From Acidobacteriota bacterium (GTDB lineage: Bacteria > Acidobacteriota > Terriglobia > Bryobacterales > JACQDG01): a stretch of 10,197 nt of DNA. The position numbers were made by a program, and so were the translations under genes. How positions within the stretch are numbered: position 1 is the stretch's first letter; the number at the start of each line of letters is the position of its first letter. Below are positions 1-8,395 of this stretch, in pieces. The notes beneath the pieces are model-generated. The model worked only from the letters and a program-made list of their open reading frames with translations, did no database searches and was not told where the DNA came from. The stretch spans positions 1 to 10,197 of the forward strand of contig JACQDG010000379.1 of the NCBI GenBank assembly GCA_016201185.1, given 5' to 3'.

Positions 1-179
1 AGCACCACAAGTCGATCCTCTCCACTCTTCATGTGCATCTGGACCACGACCACTGCCTGGAAGTGCTGGTAGTGCGCGGCCGGGCGGCCGCCGTGCAGAA
101 GATTGCCGACACGCTGATCAGCACCAAGGGAGTTAAGCACGGCCGGCTGACCATCACCACTACGGGGGCAGAGCTCTGA
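1..179 (+). CDS. nikR: NikR-type nickel-responsive transcriptional regulator, C-terminal part (5' end outside window)
   Basis: The frame starting at base 3 encodes about 58 residues ending at a TGA at 177-179. The stretch LHVHLDHDHCLEVLVVRG closely resembles the metal-binding ACT-like domain of NikR. The two histidines of LHVH and the cysteine of DHC match E. coli His87, His89 and Cys95, the square-planar nickel ligands; the fourth ligand (His76) would lie just upstream of the window. The end, with GVKHGRLTI, matches the family's typical RGVRHGHL close. Known family members are tetrameric ribbon-helix-helix repressors that bind operators when loaded with nickel, usually controlling nickel uptake. 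The DNA-binding half is not visible, so the target genes cannot be judged. The stop overlaps the next start by one base (TGATG), so it is co-transcribed with acpS. Confidence 0.85.
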   Translation, partial: HHKSILSTLHVHLDHDHCLEVLVVRGRAAAVQKIADTLISTKGVKHGRLTITTTGAEL

Positions 180-556
180 TGATCGTGGGCAGCGGGGTGG
201 ACCTGGTCGAGGTCGACCGCATTCGCCGCTCGATCGAGCGCTTCGGGGGGCGGTTCCTGGAGCGGGTTTTCACCGCGGCGGAAAGGGCCTATGCCGAGGG
301 CCGCAAGAACCGCTTCGAGCGTTACGCCGCCCGCTTTGCCGCCAAAGAGGCGGCGATGAAGGCCCTCGGCACGGGTTGGAAGGACGGCGTGCGGTTGGTG
401 GACATCGAGGTGACCAACCTGCCATCGGGCAAGCCCACGCTGCGGTTCGCCGGGGCCGCCGCGGCGCGGGCGCAGCAACTGGGGGTCAGGTCCGTGGCCC
501 TGTCGATTTCTCACACCGAGAGCCTGGCTATCGCGGAAGTGATACTGGAAGCGTAG
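179..556 (+). CDS. acpS: Holo-[acyl-carrier-protein] synthase
   Basis: This 125-residue protein has the usual AcpS length (about 120-130). It transfers 4'-phosphopantetheine from CoA to the conserved serine of acyl carrier protein, activating it for fatty-acid synthesis in the cytoplasm. Three family signatures are visible: GVDLVEVDRI at residues 6-15 with the Mg-binding Asp8; RFAAKEAAMKALG at 52-64 with the second metal ligand Glu57 and its neighbour Lys56; and SISHTESLAIAEVIL near the C terminus. The ATG at 179 overlaps the nikR stop by one base, indicating translational coupling. Its pairing with a nickel regulator has no obvious metabolic logic and may be simple operon packing. It converges on the cysteine peptidase gene, with 54 bases between the stops. 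Confidence 0.95.
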   Translation: MIVGSGVDLVEVDRIRRSIERFGGRFLERVFTAAERAYAEGRKNRFERYAARFAAKEAAMKALGTGWKDGVRLVDIEVTNLPSGKPTLRFAGAAAARAQQLGVRSVALSISHTESLAIAEVILEA

Positions 557-610
557 CTCCACCTCGCCGCGACGCCTCTTTGCGGCAGCCCTCTCCGCCC
601 CGGGGAGCTT

Positions 611-1540
611 TTAGAACTGCCCGGTGTCCACCCAGGCTTCCTTGAGGACCGTCCACCAGTCTACGGCCAGGCCCGCCGTTACATACTTATAGGACATCCA
701 GGCATAGCCGTTGGTTCCCCAGCCAGTTCCCCAGTAGTTGCGGATCAGTAGGGCGCCGCGGTCCGCGCCGATCGCCCGGTTGTCGTCGTAACCGGCGGCG
801 ACAATGGCGTGCCCGCCCAGAGGGTCGCCCGTCGATGACGGGAAGGCGATGTCCCCCTGGGGTGTGGGGTGTACGAACTCGTTGAAGACGGGAAACCCGA
901 ACATGCTGGGAAAGCCCGTCGCCAAGTAGGCCTTGATGTTGGCCAGCACCTGCTGCGGGGTGGCGGTAGGCGGATCCAGCTTCAGGTAACGAATCGCTTT
1001 GAAATCGGCGGCAAAGGCGTAACAGAACGGGGTGGGCTCCTGGTCGAACCGAGTATTGGCGGCGGGCGGGCTGCCGTCATAGGGCCAATAGCGCTCCGGA
1101 GGAGCGCCGAACATGGCCAGCGCGCCCATGGCCGTTCGCAGAAAGGCGCCCGTGTCTCCGGTCCACCCCAGCAGGTTTCTGCTGACCTTGTAAACAAACA
1201 GGCGCGACGCATCAATGTGCTTGCTCAGGGCCTTGCGTTCCATGTACTCGACCAACGCCACGGCGGCATTGGCCGTGCAGGAACCGAGCTGGCCCTGGTC
1301 CTCGATGGGCGAAAAGCCCGCTCTCCAATCCACGACGGGGGGCGCGGTGGGGGCCGGAGCGGCGGCCGTACCTGTACCCCTTCCCCCTGCCCCCGCAGTG
1401 GGCCGCGGAGCCGTGGAAAGCCGGGCTCCCAGGCGCGTTTTTGCCAGTAGAGGCGCGATCTGTGGGTGATCTTCGGTGTAATCTCTTGGGCTGGGTATAT
1501 CAGGCAGCCAGCCAAGACCTTTGGGTAAACCTTGAGCCAT
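611..1540 (-). CDS. Papain-like C1A cysteine peptidase
   Basis: A 309-residue protein whose second part is a papain-fold catalytic domain. The N-terminal motif LGWLPDIPSPRDY (residues 9-21) is commonly seen in bacterial C1 peptidases. Residues about 41-68 form a Pro/Ala/Gly-rich linker. The catalytic domain starts near VVDWR (69-73). Gln82 in DQGQLGSC is placed as the oxyanion glutamine, six residues before the catalytic Cys88. His244 lies in GGHAIVAAGYDD and Asn268 in IRNYWGTGWGTNGY, so the whole catalytic set is intact. There is no hydrophobic signal peptide at the N terminus and no recognisable inhibitor-type prodomain, which is unusual for papain relatives; the protein may act inside the cell or leave by another route. 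The start at 1540 is fixed by a strong Shine-Dalgarno. The substrate cannot be inferred. The gene appears monocistronic. Confidence 0.9.
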   Translation of the reverse strand: MAQGLPKGLGWLPDIPSPRDYTEDHPQIAPLLAKTRLGARLSTAPRPTAGAGGRGTGTAAAPAPTAPPVVDWRAGFSPIEDQGQLGSCTANAAVALVEYMERKALSKHIDASRLFVYKVSRNLLGWTGDTGAFLRTAMGALAMFGAPPERYWPYDGSPPAANTRFDQEPTPFCYAFAADFKAIRYLKLDPPTATPQQVLANIKAYLATGFPSMFGFPVFNEFVHPTPQGDIAFPSSTGDPLGGHAIVAAGYDDNRAIGADRGALLIRNYWGTGWGTNGYAWMSYKYVTAGLAVDWWTVLKEAWVDTGQF

Positions 1541-1543
1541 ATT

Positions 1544-1550
1544 ACCTCCT
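1544..1550 (-). promoter_or_regulatory. Strong ribosome binding site of the C1 peptidase
   Basis: On the reverse strand AGGAGGT lies just before the ATG at 1540, with AAT between. It is an almost perfect anti-16S match and the strongest Shine-Dalgarno in the window, in contrast to several neighbours that have none. It fixes the peptidase start and suggests efficient translation. Confidence 0.8.
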
Positions 1551-1571
1551 TACCGATGGGATATTAGTTCT

Positions 1572-1602
1572 ATTCTACAATATTTTGTGAGCCTAGAGGC
1601 AA
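1572..1602 (-). promoter_or_regulatory. Tentative sigma-70-like promoter for the C1 peptidase
   Basis: In the AT-rich stretch upstream of the peptidase, the reverse strand carries TAGAAT (1577-1572) as a possible -10 box and TTGCCT (1602-1597) as a possible -35 box. The 19-base spacer is longer than the ideal 17, so the -35 assignment is weak. The gap 1541-1706 is clearly richer in A and T than the flanking genes and must hold the start signals of both divergent genes. I see no convincing promoter for the forward gene and no clear operator in it. Confidence 0.3.
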
Positions 1603-1706
1603 AATTCTGCACGATTTTACAGGGTATTTTCGGAGAAGTACCGAACGCGCGCCGGCCCGAATAGCAACTTTACTTCCCCGCTCGCCTTTGACAAGCTCTA
1701 TTGGAT

Positions 1707-2630
1707 ATGAACGATGCCGCGACTCAGCGCTGCTTCCATAGGTGTTTATTGTTGGCGCTCCAGTTGCTAGTGGCAGGAATGGCTGCCGCGCAGTTGCAGC
1801 CGAAACCGGCTTCCATGGAAACGAAAATTGTATTCCTCGGCACGGGAACCCCCGTCCCCGACCCCCGCAGGTCCGGGCCGTCGGTGGCGATCGTTGTGGA
1901 CGGAACACCCTACATCGTGGACGTAGGGCCCGGCGTTGTGCGGCGCGCGGCAGCGGCAGGTCTGGATATGACAAAGTTGACCCGCGTGTTCATTACTCAT
2001 CTTCACTCGGATCACACGCTGGGTTATCCGGACATGATTGTTTCGCCCTGGGTGGTGGGGAGGAAGGAGCCTTTAGAGGTCTACGGGCCGGAGGGCGCGA
2101 AAGCAATGACGGAGCATCTGCTCGCCGCCTACCAGCAAGACATCGACATGCGGATCAACGGGCTGGAGCACGCCAATCCCACGGGCTGCAAAGTGAACGT
2201 CCACGAAATCGCGCCGGGGGTCGTTTATGAGGACCAAAAGGTCACGGTCAAGGCCTTTCTCGTCAAGCACGGCTCCTGGCCCCAGGCCTTCGGCTACCGG
2301 TTTGAGACGCCGCTCCGCACCATCGTGATTTCCGGGGACACCGCGGCCACCTCCAGTATTGTCGAAAACTGCAACCGATGTGACGTGCTGATACACGAGG
2401 TGTTTTCCCAGGCGGGGCTGGCCTCCCGACCGGGCAGGTGGCAGAAGTATCACCCCGCTTTCCACACTTCAGGGCGCGAAGTGGGGGAGATCGCTGCTAA
2501 AGCGAAGCCGGGCCTGTTGATTCTTTACCATCAGTTGTTCTGGGCAGCGACCGAAGAGCAATTGCTAAGAGAGGTGCGCCAGACCTACAGCGGGAAAGTG
2601 GTCTCCGCTCACGATCTAGATGTTTATTGA
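1707..2630 (+). CDS. MBL-fold metallo-hydrolase, RNase Z/arylsulfatase-like, probably exported
   Basis: A 307-residue protein if started at the ATG at 1707; a TTG at 1701 is in frame and a stop lies just upstream (1689-1691). Neither start has a good Shine-Dalgarno. Residues about 10-29 form a hydrophobic segment ending in AAAQ, a likely signal peptide, suggesting export. The mature part begins with IVFLGTGTPVPDP, typical of RNase Z-like beta-lactamase-fold proteins. The metal site is complete: HLHSDH at 98-103, His188 in KHGSWPQAFGYR, Asp211 in ISGDT, and His275 in LILYH. The two-metal hydrolase class is therefore secure, but the substrate is not. Bacterial RNase Z proper is cytoplasmic, so the signal peptide argues against tRNA processing and for an extracytoplasmic phosphodiesterase or sulfatase-like role. 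Its 3' end overlaps the opposing gene by 15 bases. Confidence 0.85.
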   Translation: MNDAATQRCFHRCLLLALQLLVAGMAAAQLQPKPASMETKIVFLGTGTPVPDPRRSGPSVAIVVDGTPYIVDVGPGVVRRAAAAGLDMTKLTRVFITHLHSDHTLGYPDMIVSPWVVGRKEPLEVYGPEGAKAMTEHLLAAYQQDIDMRINGLEHANPTGCKVNVHEIAPGVVYEDQKVTVKAFLVKHGSWPQAFGYRFETPLRTIVISGDTAATSSIVENCNRCDVLIHEVFSQAGLASRPGRWQKYHPAFHTSGREVGEIAAKAKPGLLILYHQLFWAATEEQLLREVRQTYSGKVVSAHDLDVY

Positions 2631-3266
2631 GTGTTCCTTTACCGGCTCGCTCGCGGGCGGCTCGAGTTGCGCCCGCTCGAGCGCCCGGGTCTCATCCCAG
2701 GTGTAAAACATGCGGTGGATTACGGTCACGTTGGACAGCACCGCGATGACCCACAGCACCGGGGCCATGCGGTCGAACAGCGCGCCCAAGATGATCAGCA
2801 CGATCCGCTCCGGGCGCTCCAGAAAGCCCACCTTGCAGCGGGGGATGGAGTTTTCCGCCCGCGCCCGCGTGTAGCTGATCATGACCGAGCCGGTCATGAC
2901 GATGGCCGTCAGCACGATGTAGAAGAAGCGGTTGATCGAGGCGTAGTAGACCAGCAGGCCCATGTAGAGGGCCAGGTCGGAGTAGCGGTCGAGGACGGAA
3001 TCGAAGAAGCCGCCGAAGCGGGTGACGCGTTTGGTTTCCCGGGCCACCGGGCCGTCGGTCAGGTCAAAGATGGCAGCGATGATGACCACGATCCCGGCGG
3101 CCAGGAAGCGCCCGCGGGCAAACTGCCAAGCGGCGATGATGTTGATGGCAAGGCCGAGGGCGGTGAGGAAATTGGGGTGGATGCGGGAAAGAGAGAGGCC
3201 CCGCACGATGTGGTCCACCAGGTAGCCACAAACTTTCCCGATCGCGCGGGTGTAGGTCATGCCCAC
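2616..3266 (-). CDS. CDP-alcohol phosphatidyltransferase (phosphatidylinositol-phosphate-synthase-like)
   Basis: A 216-residue integral membrane enzyme. It has the complete CDP-alcohol phosphotransferase signature D-x2-DG-x2-AR-x8-G-x3-D-x3-D: Asp68, Asp71, Gly72, Ala75-Arg76, Gly85, Asp89 and Asp93. Such enzymes transfer a phosphatidyl group from CDP-diacylglycerol to an alcohol. Hydrophobic segments are visible at about 33-50, 54-68, 98-130 and 154-183. The later motif RARAE (134-138) followed by GFLERPER (147-154) resembles inositol-phosphate or archaetidylinositol-phosphate type synthases more than PgsA or PssA; this subfamily choice is inference. The GTG at 3266 is preferred over the ATG at 3260 because GAGGAG lies 10 bases upstream of it. 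It begins 7 bases after the greA stop, indicating an operon. The C-terminal tail from about 192 is hydrophilic. Confidence 0.85.
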   Translation of the reverse strand: MGMTYTRAIGKVCGYLVDHIVRGLSLSRIHPNFLTALGLAINIIAAWQFARGRFLAAGIVVIIAAIFDLTDGPVARETKRVTRFGGFFDSVLDRYSDLALYMGLLVYYASINRFFYIVLTAIVMTGSVMISYTRARAENSIPRCKVGFLERPERIVLIILGALFDRMAPVLWVIAVLSNVTVIHRMFYTWDETRALERAQLEPPASEPVKEHSINI

Positions 3267-3273
3267 TGGGCCG

Positions 3274-3744
3274 TCACTCCTCTTCGTGAATCGTCTTCAA
3301 GCGAAGGATCTCATACTCTTTCAGCCCGGCTGGCGTGCGGATCTGTACCACGTCGCCGACCTGTTTGTTCAGCAGTCCCCGGCCGATCGGCGAAGTGGTC
3401 GAGATCGCTCCGTTGGTGGCGTCCGCCTCCTCGGAAGTTACCAGCCGGTAGGAAATCTCGTTTTCGGTCTTCGTGTCATAGAGCGCCACCGACGAGCCCA
3501 AGCCGACGGCATCGCGCGGGATCTTCGAGAAATCGAGCATGCTGAACTCGGCCAGGCGCTTCTTGAGCAGAGTCAGCCGGGCGTGGACGATCCCCTGCCG
3601 TTCCTTGGCGGCGTGGTATTCGGCGTTTTCGCTCAGGTCGCCGTGCTCGCGCGCCCGCTTGATTTCGCGGGGCAGCTCGTTGTGGAGCTCGTACTCCAGG
3701 GCTTTGATCTGCTCTTCGAGCTTCAGTAGAATCTTGGCCGGCAT
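3274..3744 (-). CDS. greA: GreA/GreB-family transcription elongation factor
   Basis: A 156-residue protein from the ATG at 3744; an in-frame GTG at 3756 would add four residues. Gre factors insert a coiled coil into the RNA polymerase secondary channel and stimulate transcript cleavage to rescue backtracked complexes. The N-terminal coiled coil carries the tip motif REHGDLSENAEYHAAKE with the acidic residues Asp36 and Glu39, equivalent to E. coli GreA Asp41 and Glu44. The C-terminal FKBP-like domain shows YRLVTSEEAD and the family motif SPIGRGLL (about 118-125), and ends close to the usual length. It leads a two-gene unit with the phosphatidyltransferase. A perfect TATAAT lies upstream at 3771-3766. 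Assignment to GreA rather than GreB rests on overall similarity and is less certain than the family. Confidence 0.92.
   Translation of the reverse strand: MPAKILLKLEEQIKALEYELHNELPREIKRAREHGDLSENAEYHAAKERQGIVHARLTLLKKRLAEFSMLDFSKIPRDAVGLGSSVALYDTKTENEISYRLVTSEEADATNGAISTTSPIGRGLLNKQVGDVVQIRTPAGLKEYEILRLKTIHEEE
3277..3282 (-). promoter_or_regulatory. Ribosome binding site inside the end of greA, deciding the downstream start
   Basis: The reverse-strand GAGGAG encodes the last Glu-Glu codons of greA and also serves as a Shine-Dalgarno for the phosphatidyltransferase. The spacing is 10 bases to GTG 3266 and 16 bases to ATG 3260, which favours the GTG start. Confidence 0.6.
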
Positions 3745-3765
3745 GGTGCAGCGCACTTCGACGCC

Positions 3766-3775
3766 ATTATAAAAT
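3766..3775. promoter_or_regulatory. Overlapping divergent -10 elements between greA and the PEBP gene
   Basis: The sequence ATTATAAAAT reads TATAAT on the reverse strand (3771-3766), a perfect -10 box towards greA. On the forward strand it gives TATAAA (3768-3773) or TAAAAT (3770-3775) towards the PEBP gene. Neither direction has a good -35 box at 17 bases. The expected transcript starts would leave leaders of only about 10-15 bases in front of ATG 3744 and ATG 3794. Confidence 0.5.
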
Positions 3776-3793
3776 ATTGCGCAGAGGTGCGCT

Positions 3794-4252
3794 ATGGCTT
3801 TTCAACTTACCGTATCCGGTTTTGCCCCAGGGGAGGGGATTCCCAAGCGCCACACCTGCGAAGGCCTCGACGTTTCCCCGGCGCTCAGTTGGAGCGGCGC
3901 GCCGGCCGAAACCCGGAGCTTCACGCTGATCATGGACGACCCCGACGCGCCGGTCGGCACCTGGAACCACTGGCTGCTGTACGACCTTCCCGATGCGACC
4001 AATTCGCTCGGCGAGGGAGCCAAGCCGGGTCAGGCCGGCCTGGACGGCGTCAACGATTTCGGGCGCCCGGGCTACGGCGGGCCTTGTCCGCCCAAGGGCC
4101 ACGGGCCGCACCGCTATTTCTTCAAGCTGTTCGCGGTGAATGCGCCGTCGCTGGGGCTGAAGGCCGGGGCCAAGCGCGCCGAGCTGGACCGGGCGCTGCG
4201 GGGCCGGGTGTTGGCGGAAGCGCAGTACATGGGCCGGTACGAGCGCAAGTAG
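3794..4252 (+). CDS. YbhB/YbcL-family phosphatidylethanolamine-binding-like protein (PEBP)
   Basis: A 152-residue protein, the usual length for bacterial PEBP/Raf-kinase-inhibitor-like proteins. Family marks include a start with a beta strand followed by IPKRHTCEGLDVSPALSW (16-33), DDPDAP at 48-53 lining the anion-binding pocket, WNHWLLYDLP (57-66), and CPPKGHGPHRYFFKLFAV (98-115) with the pocket histidine. No signal peptide is present, so it is probably cytoplasmic. The biochemical role of bacterial members is largely unsettled; the fold binds phosphate-like ligands. The ATG at 3794 has GAGG at 3784-3787 with six bases of spacing, which supports the start. It is divergent from greA and ends 17 bases from the opposing kinase reading frame, with no terminator hairpin that I can see. 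Confidence 0.92.
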   Translation: MAFQLTVSGFAPGEGIPKRHTCEGLDVSPALSWSGAPAETRSFTLIMDDPDAPVGTWNHWLLYDLPDATNSLGEGAKPGQAGLDGVNDFGRPGYGGPCPPKGHGPHRYFFKLFAVNAPSLGLKAGAKRAELDRALRGRVLAEAQYMGRYERK

Positions 4253-4807
4253 CGAAAGGGCGGGCGGTCTTACCTCAAGCCATCAACCAAATACAGGTCT
4301 GAGAGCCGGCGTGAGTAGGTGTAGAAGTACCAGCTTGCGTCGGCGGCGAGGTGCACAGCGTAAACATCCGTGACCCCAGCCGGGTCGAAAGGCATAAGCT
4401 CCTTCCAAAGCTGCTTCCGTCCGGTGGAAAGATCGAGCCGATAGACCCTGGCCGGGACCTGTGAAGTTCGGAACACGTAAAGAGAGCGTCCGTCGGCGCT
4501 CCAGCGAATCGGCATGTCCCAGGGTTCCAGGCCCGGAATCGGGCGTGGTTCTCCGCCCTCCACGGGGTAGATGACAGCCTTGTGGTCGGGACCAATGGCG
4601 GTAAACAGCTTGCCGTCCGGTGATACGGGGTGCTCAACAAGAGGAAGCAGGATTCCCTCGGGCGTAACCGGGCGGGCCTTGCCGCCTTCGATCGGCTGAA
4701 TGTAGCAACGGGGGCCGTGGCCGGCTTCATTGCCCGCAAAAAGGATGCGCTTCCCGTCTGGCAGCCAGTTGCCGTAATAGTAGTCGGCAATATTCTCGTT
4801 TTGCAGT

Positions 4808-6487
<1,680 letters not shown>

Positions 6488-6557
6488 AGGTCTGCACTTG
6501 GAATTTTACCCCATGGCCCGTGGATAAATCCTAATGCCAATCTAAGCCCGTGCCACT

Positions 6558-7304
6558 TCATTTCGTCGCAACATGGAGAACTGCGATGCCGCCCGTCAGC
6601 GGCCAGTAGCGGACCTGGCGGAATCCGACGGCCAGCATGGCGGCCGATAATTCCTCCGGCGAGAGAAATTTGTCCACGGATTGCTGTAGGTAGCGGTAGG
6701 CGTTGGCGGCGCCGGAAATAGCCCCGCCCAGGCGCGGCAGCACGTAGCGAAAATATAACTTGTACATAGGGCCCAGGAGCCGGCCCCGGGGCTGGGAGAA
6801 TTCCAGGACGGCCAAGCGGCCGCCGTCGCGCAGGACTCGACGCATTTCCTGCAAGCCGTTTCGGTAGTTCGCCAGGTTGCGCAGGCCGAAGGCGATCGTT
6901 ACCAGGTCGAGGCTGCCGGAGGCGACGGGCAACGCGAGAGCGTCGGCCTCGATCAGCCGCGCGTGGCCGCCAAGCTTCGCAGCGGCGGCGACCAGCATGG
7001 GACGGCAGAAGTCGGCGCCGAACATTGGACCGCTGTGCACCCGCCCAAGCGCCAACAATAAATCGCCGGTGCCGCAGCACAAGTCCAGGGCCCGGGCCGT
7101 AGGCAGGACCAGCGCCTCGCTGGCCTTCTCGGCTGTGAAACGCCGCCAGTAGCGGTCGATCTGGAAGGAGAGCAGGTGGTTCAGCAGGTCGTAGCGGGGA
7201 GCCACGCGTGCGAAGATCTGCCTCACATAACGGGCCGCTGTGGCTTCATCCCCGGGCGGAACGTCGGCGGGCGAAGTGCCTGGAGTTATGGTCGGAAGGC
7301 TCAT
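6558..7304 (-). CDS. ubiE: Demethylmenaquinone/ubiquinone C-methyltransferase (UbiE/MenG)
   Basis: A 248-residue class I SAM-dependent methyltransferase carrying the full UbiE/MenG pattern. Visible marks are RYDLLNHLLSFQIDRYWRR (37-55), the SAM-binding LDLCCGTGD (73-81), the acidic residue in ADFCRPML (97-104), FGLRN (139-143), LEFSQP (167-172), and the C-terminal YRYLQQSVDKF with GGIAVLH. It performs the C-methylation step of quinone synthesis; in Acidobacteriota, which use menaquinone, this would be the last MenG step. The ATG at 7304 overlaps the aroB stop by four bases (ATGA), implying translational coupling. Linking it to aroB makes biochemical sense, because chorismate from the shikimate pathway feeds menaquinone synthesis. 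About 20 residues at the N terminus precede the conserved region. Confidence 0.94.
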   Translation of the reverse strand: MSLPTITPGTSPADVPPGDEATAARYVRQIFARVAPRYDLLNHLLSFQIDRYWRRFTAEKASEALVLPTARALDLCCGTGDLLLALGRVHSGPMFGADFCRPMLVAAAAKLGGHARLIEADALALPVASGSLDLVTIAFGLRNLANYRNGLQEMRRVLRDGGRLAVLEFSQPRGRLLGPMYKLYFRYVLPRLGGAISGAANAYRYLQQSVDKFLSPEELSAAMLAVGFRQVRYWPLTGGIAVLHVATK

Positions 7305-8389
7305 GCCGTGGCGGCCAGCGCCTCCTCGGCGGCGGCCCGGACCAGCTCCGGATCGAGGCCCGAGACAACCTGCGCGTGACCGATGCCGTCCGGCAGCACA
7401 AAGTGCGCCCGTCCGCCGACTGTTTTCTTATCACTGCCCATCCGGGAAAGCAGGTTCTCCGCCCGCACTCCGTTCAGGCTCGGGATCGGTCCGTAACCCC
7501 CGACCAGCGCCTGAATGGCGGTGCTATCGCCCGGCGCAAGCAGGGCCGCCTTTTCCGCGAGGCGCGTGGCGGCACGCATGCCGAAGGCCACCGCCTCCCC
7601 ATGCAGTAGTCGGCGGTAACCGGTCTCGGCTTCCAGGGCATGGCCCAGGGTGTGGCCGAAGTTGAGAATCCGCCGCAGGTCTCCTTCCCGCTCGTCGGCG
7701 GAGACTACCTCCGCCTTGATGCGCACGGCGCCCTCAATGAGAGCATCCACCACTTCCGGCGCCCGGTGCAAAACGGCATCGCGGCTCTTATCGAGCAGGT
7801 CGAACAGGGGGCGACTGCGGATCACGGCGCACTTGATCACCTCGTACAGCCCGGCGCGGAATTCCCGCACCGGCAACGTGTCGAGCGCAGCCGGATCAAC
7901 CAGCACCAGCTTTGGCTGATGAAAAGCTCCTAGCAGATTCTTGCCTTCCTTCAGGTTCACGCCGGTCTTGCCGCCGATGGCCGCGTCCACCTGGGCGAGC
8001 AATGTGGTCGGCGCCTGGATGACGTCGATGCCCCGCATGTAAATAGCAGCGAGAAAACCTCCGGCGTCGTTTACTACACCGCCGCCGAAGGCCAGGACGA
8101 GGCTTGAGCGGTCGGCGCCTGCTTCGAGCATGCGGCCGGCGAGGGCTTCGACCGTGGGAAAGCGCTTGTGCTCCTCGCCGTCAGGCATCTCAATACGGGC
8201 GAAGGGGATCCCCTTGAGCCCTTCCACCAGGCGTGACCCCTGATGTCGCCACACCGGCTCGGTTGTGACAATAAAAAGTTTCCGGCCGTGCGCCACGAAA
8301 TCAACGTGAGCGGCGGCGTTTTCGAGGCAGCCCCGCTCGACGATTACGTCGTAGGTCGAATGCAGCGTGCGCACGGTGATGCGCGTCAT
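7301..8389 (-). CDS. aroB: 3-Dehydroquinate synthase
   Basis: A 362-residue protein of normal AroB length. It converts DAHP to 3-dehydroquinate, the second step of the shikimate pathway, using NAD and a divalent metal. The NAD-binding stretch is GGGVVNDAGGF (102-112); PTTLLAQVDAAIGGKTGVN (127-145) and NLLGAFHQP (151-159) follow. The predicted metal ligands are present: Glu183 in EVIK, His246 in NFGHTLGH and His263 in LHGEAVAFG. The late DKK motif is also there. ND stands where E. coli has GD in the nucleotide loop; related acidobacterial AroB proteins as I recall them also vary here, so I do not read this as a change of function. There is no Shine-Dalgarno before ATG 8389; instead a TANNNT box lies six bases upstream, which suggests a leaderless message. 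It is the first gene of the aroB-ubiE unit. Confidence 0.95.
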   Translation of the reverse strand: MTRITVRTLHSTYDVIVERGCLENAAAHVDFVAHGRKLFIVTTEPVWRHQGSRLVEGLKGIPFARIEMPDGEEHKRFPTVEALAGRMLEAGADRSSLVLAFGGGVVNDAGGFLAAIYMRGIDVIQAPTTLLAQVDAAIGGKTGVNLKEGKNLLGAFHQPKLVLVDPAALDTLPVREFRAGLYEVIKCAVIRSRPLFDLLDKSRDAVLHRAPEVVDALIEGAVRIKAEVVSADEREGDLRRILNFGHTLGHALEAETGYRRLLHGEAVAFGMRAATRLAEKAALLAPGDSTAIQALVGGYGPIPSLNGVRAENLLSRMGSDKKTVGGRAHFVLPDGIGHAQVVSGLDPELVRAAAEEALAATA

Positions 8390-8395
8390 GGTTTG

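Noticed and set aside
29..562. 177-residue reverse open frame covering nikR and acpS
   Set aside because: Antisense to two recognised genes; the composition is that of a shadow frame.
566..611. Possible bidirectional terminator between acpS and the peptidase
   Set aside because: The GCCGC/GCGGC stem (566-570 and 582-586) has only five pairs and an 11-base loop without a T run, and the CCCCGGGG palindrome leaves no room for a loop; not convincing as an intrinsic terminator.
1687..1710. TTGACA followed by TATGAA before the MBL-fold gene
   Set aside because: A -35-like TTGACA is present, but the nearest -10-like hexamer is about 12 bases away and overlaps the start codon; the spacing is wrong for a sigma-70 promoter.
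2631..3545. 304-residue forward open frame opposite the phosphatidyltransferase and greA
   Set aside because: It is antisense to two clear genes, has Asp/Gly/His/Arg-rich low-complexity composition and no recognisable motifs; long antisense frames are expected in GC-rich DNA.
7301..8389. aroB-like gene as a sugar-phosphate cyclase of secondary metabolism
   Set aside because: Motifs, length and the tight link to ubiE all fit ordinary 3-dehydroquinate synthase, and no natural-product genes are nearby.
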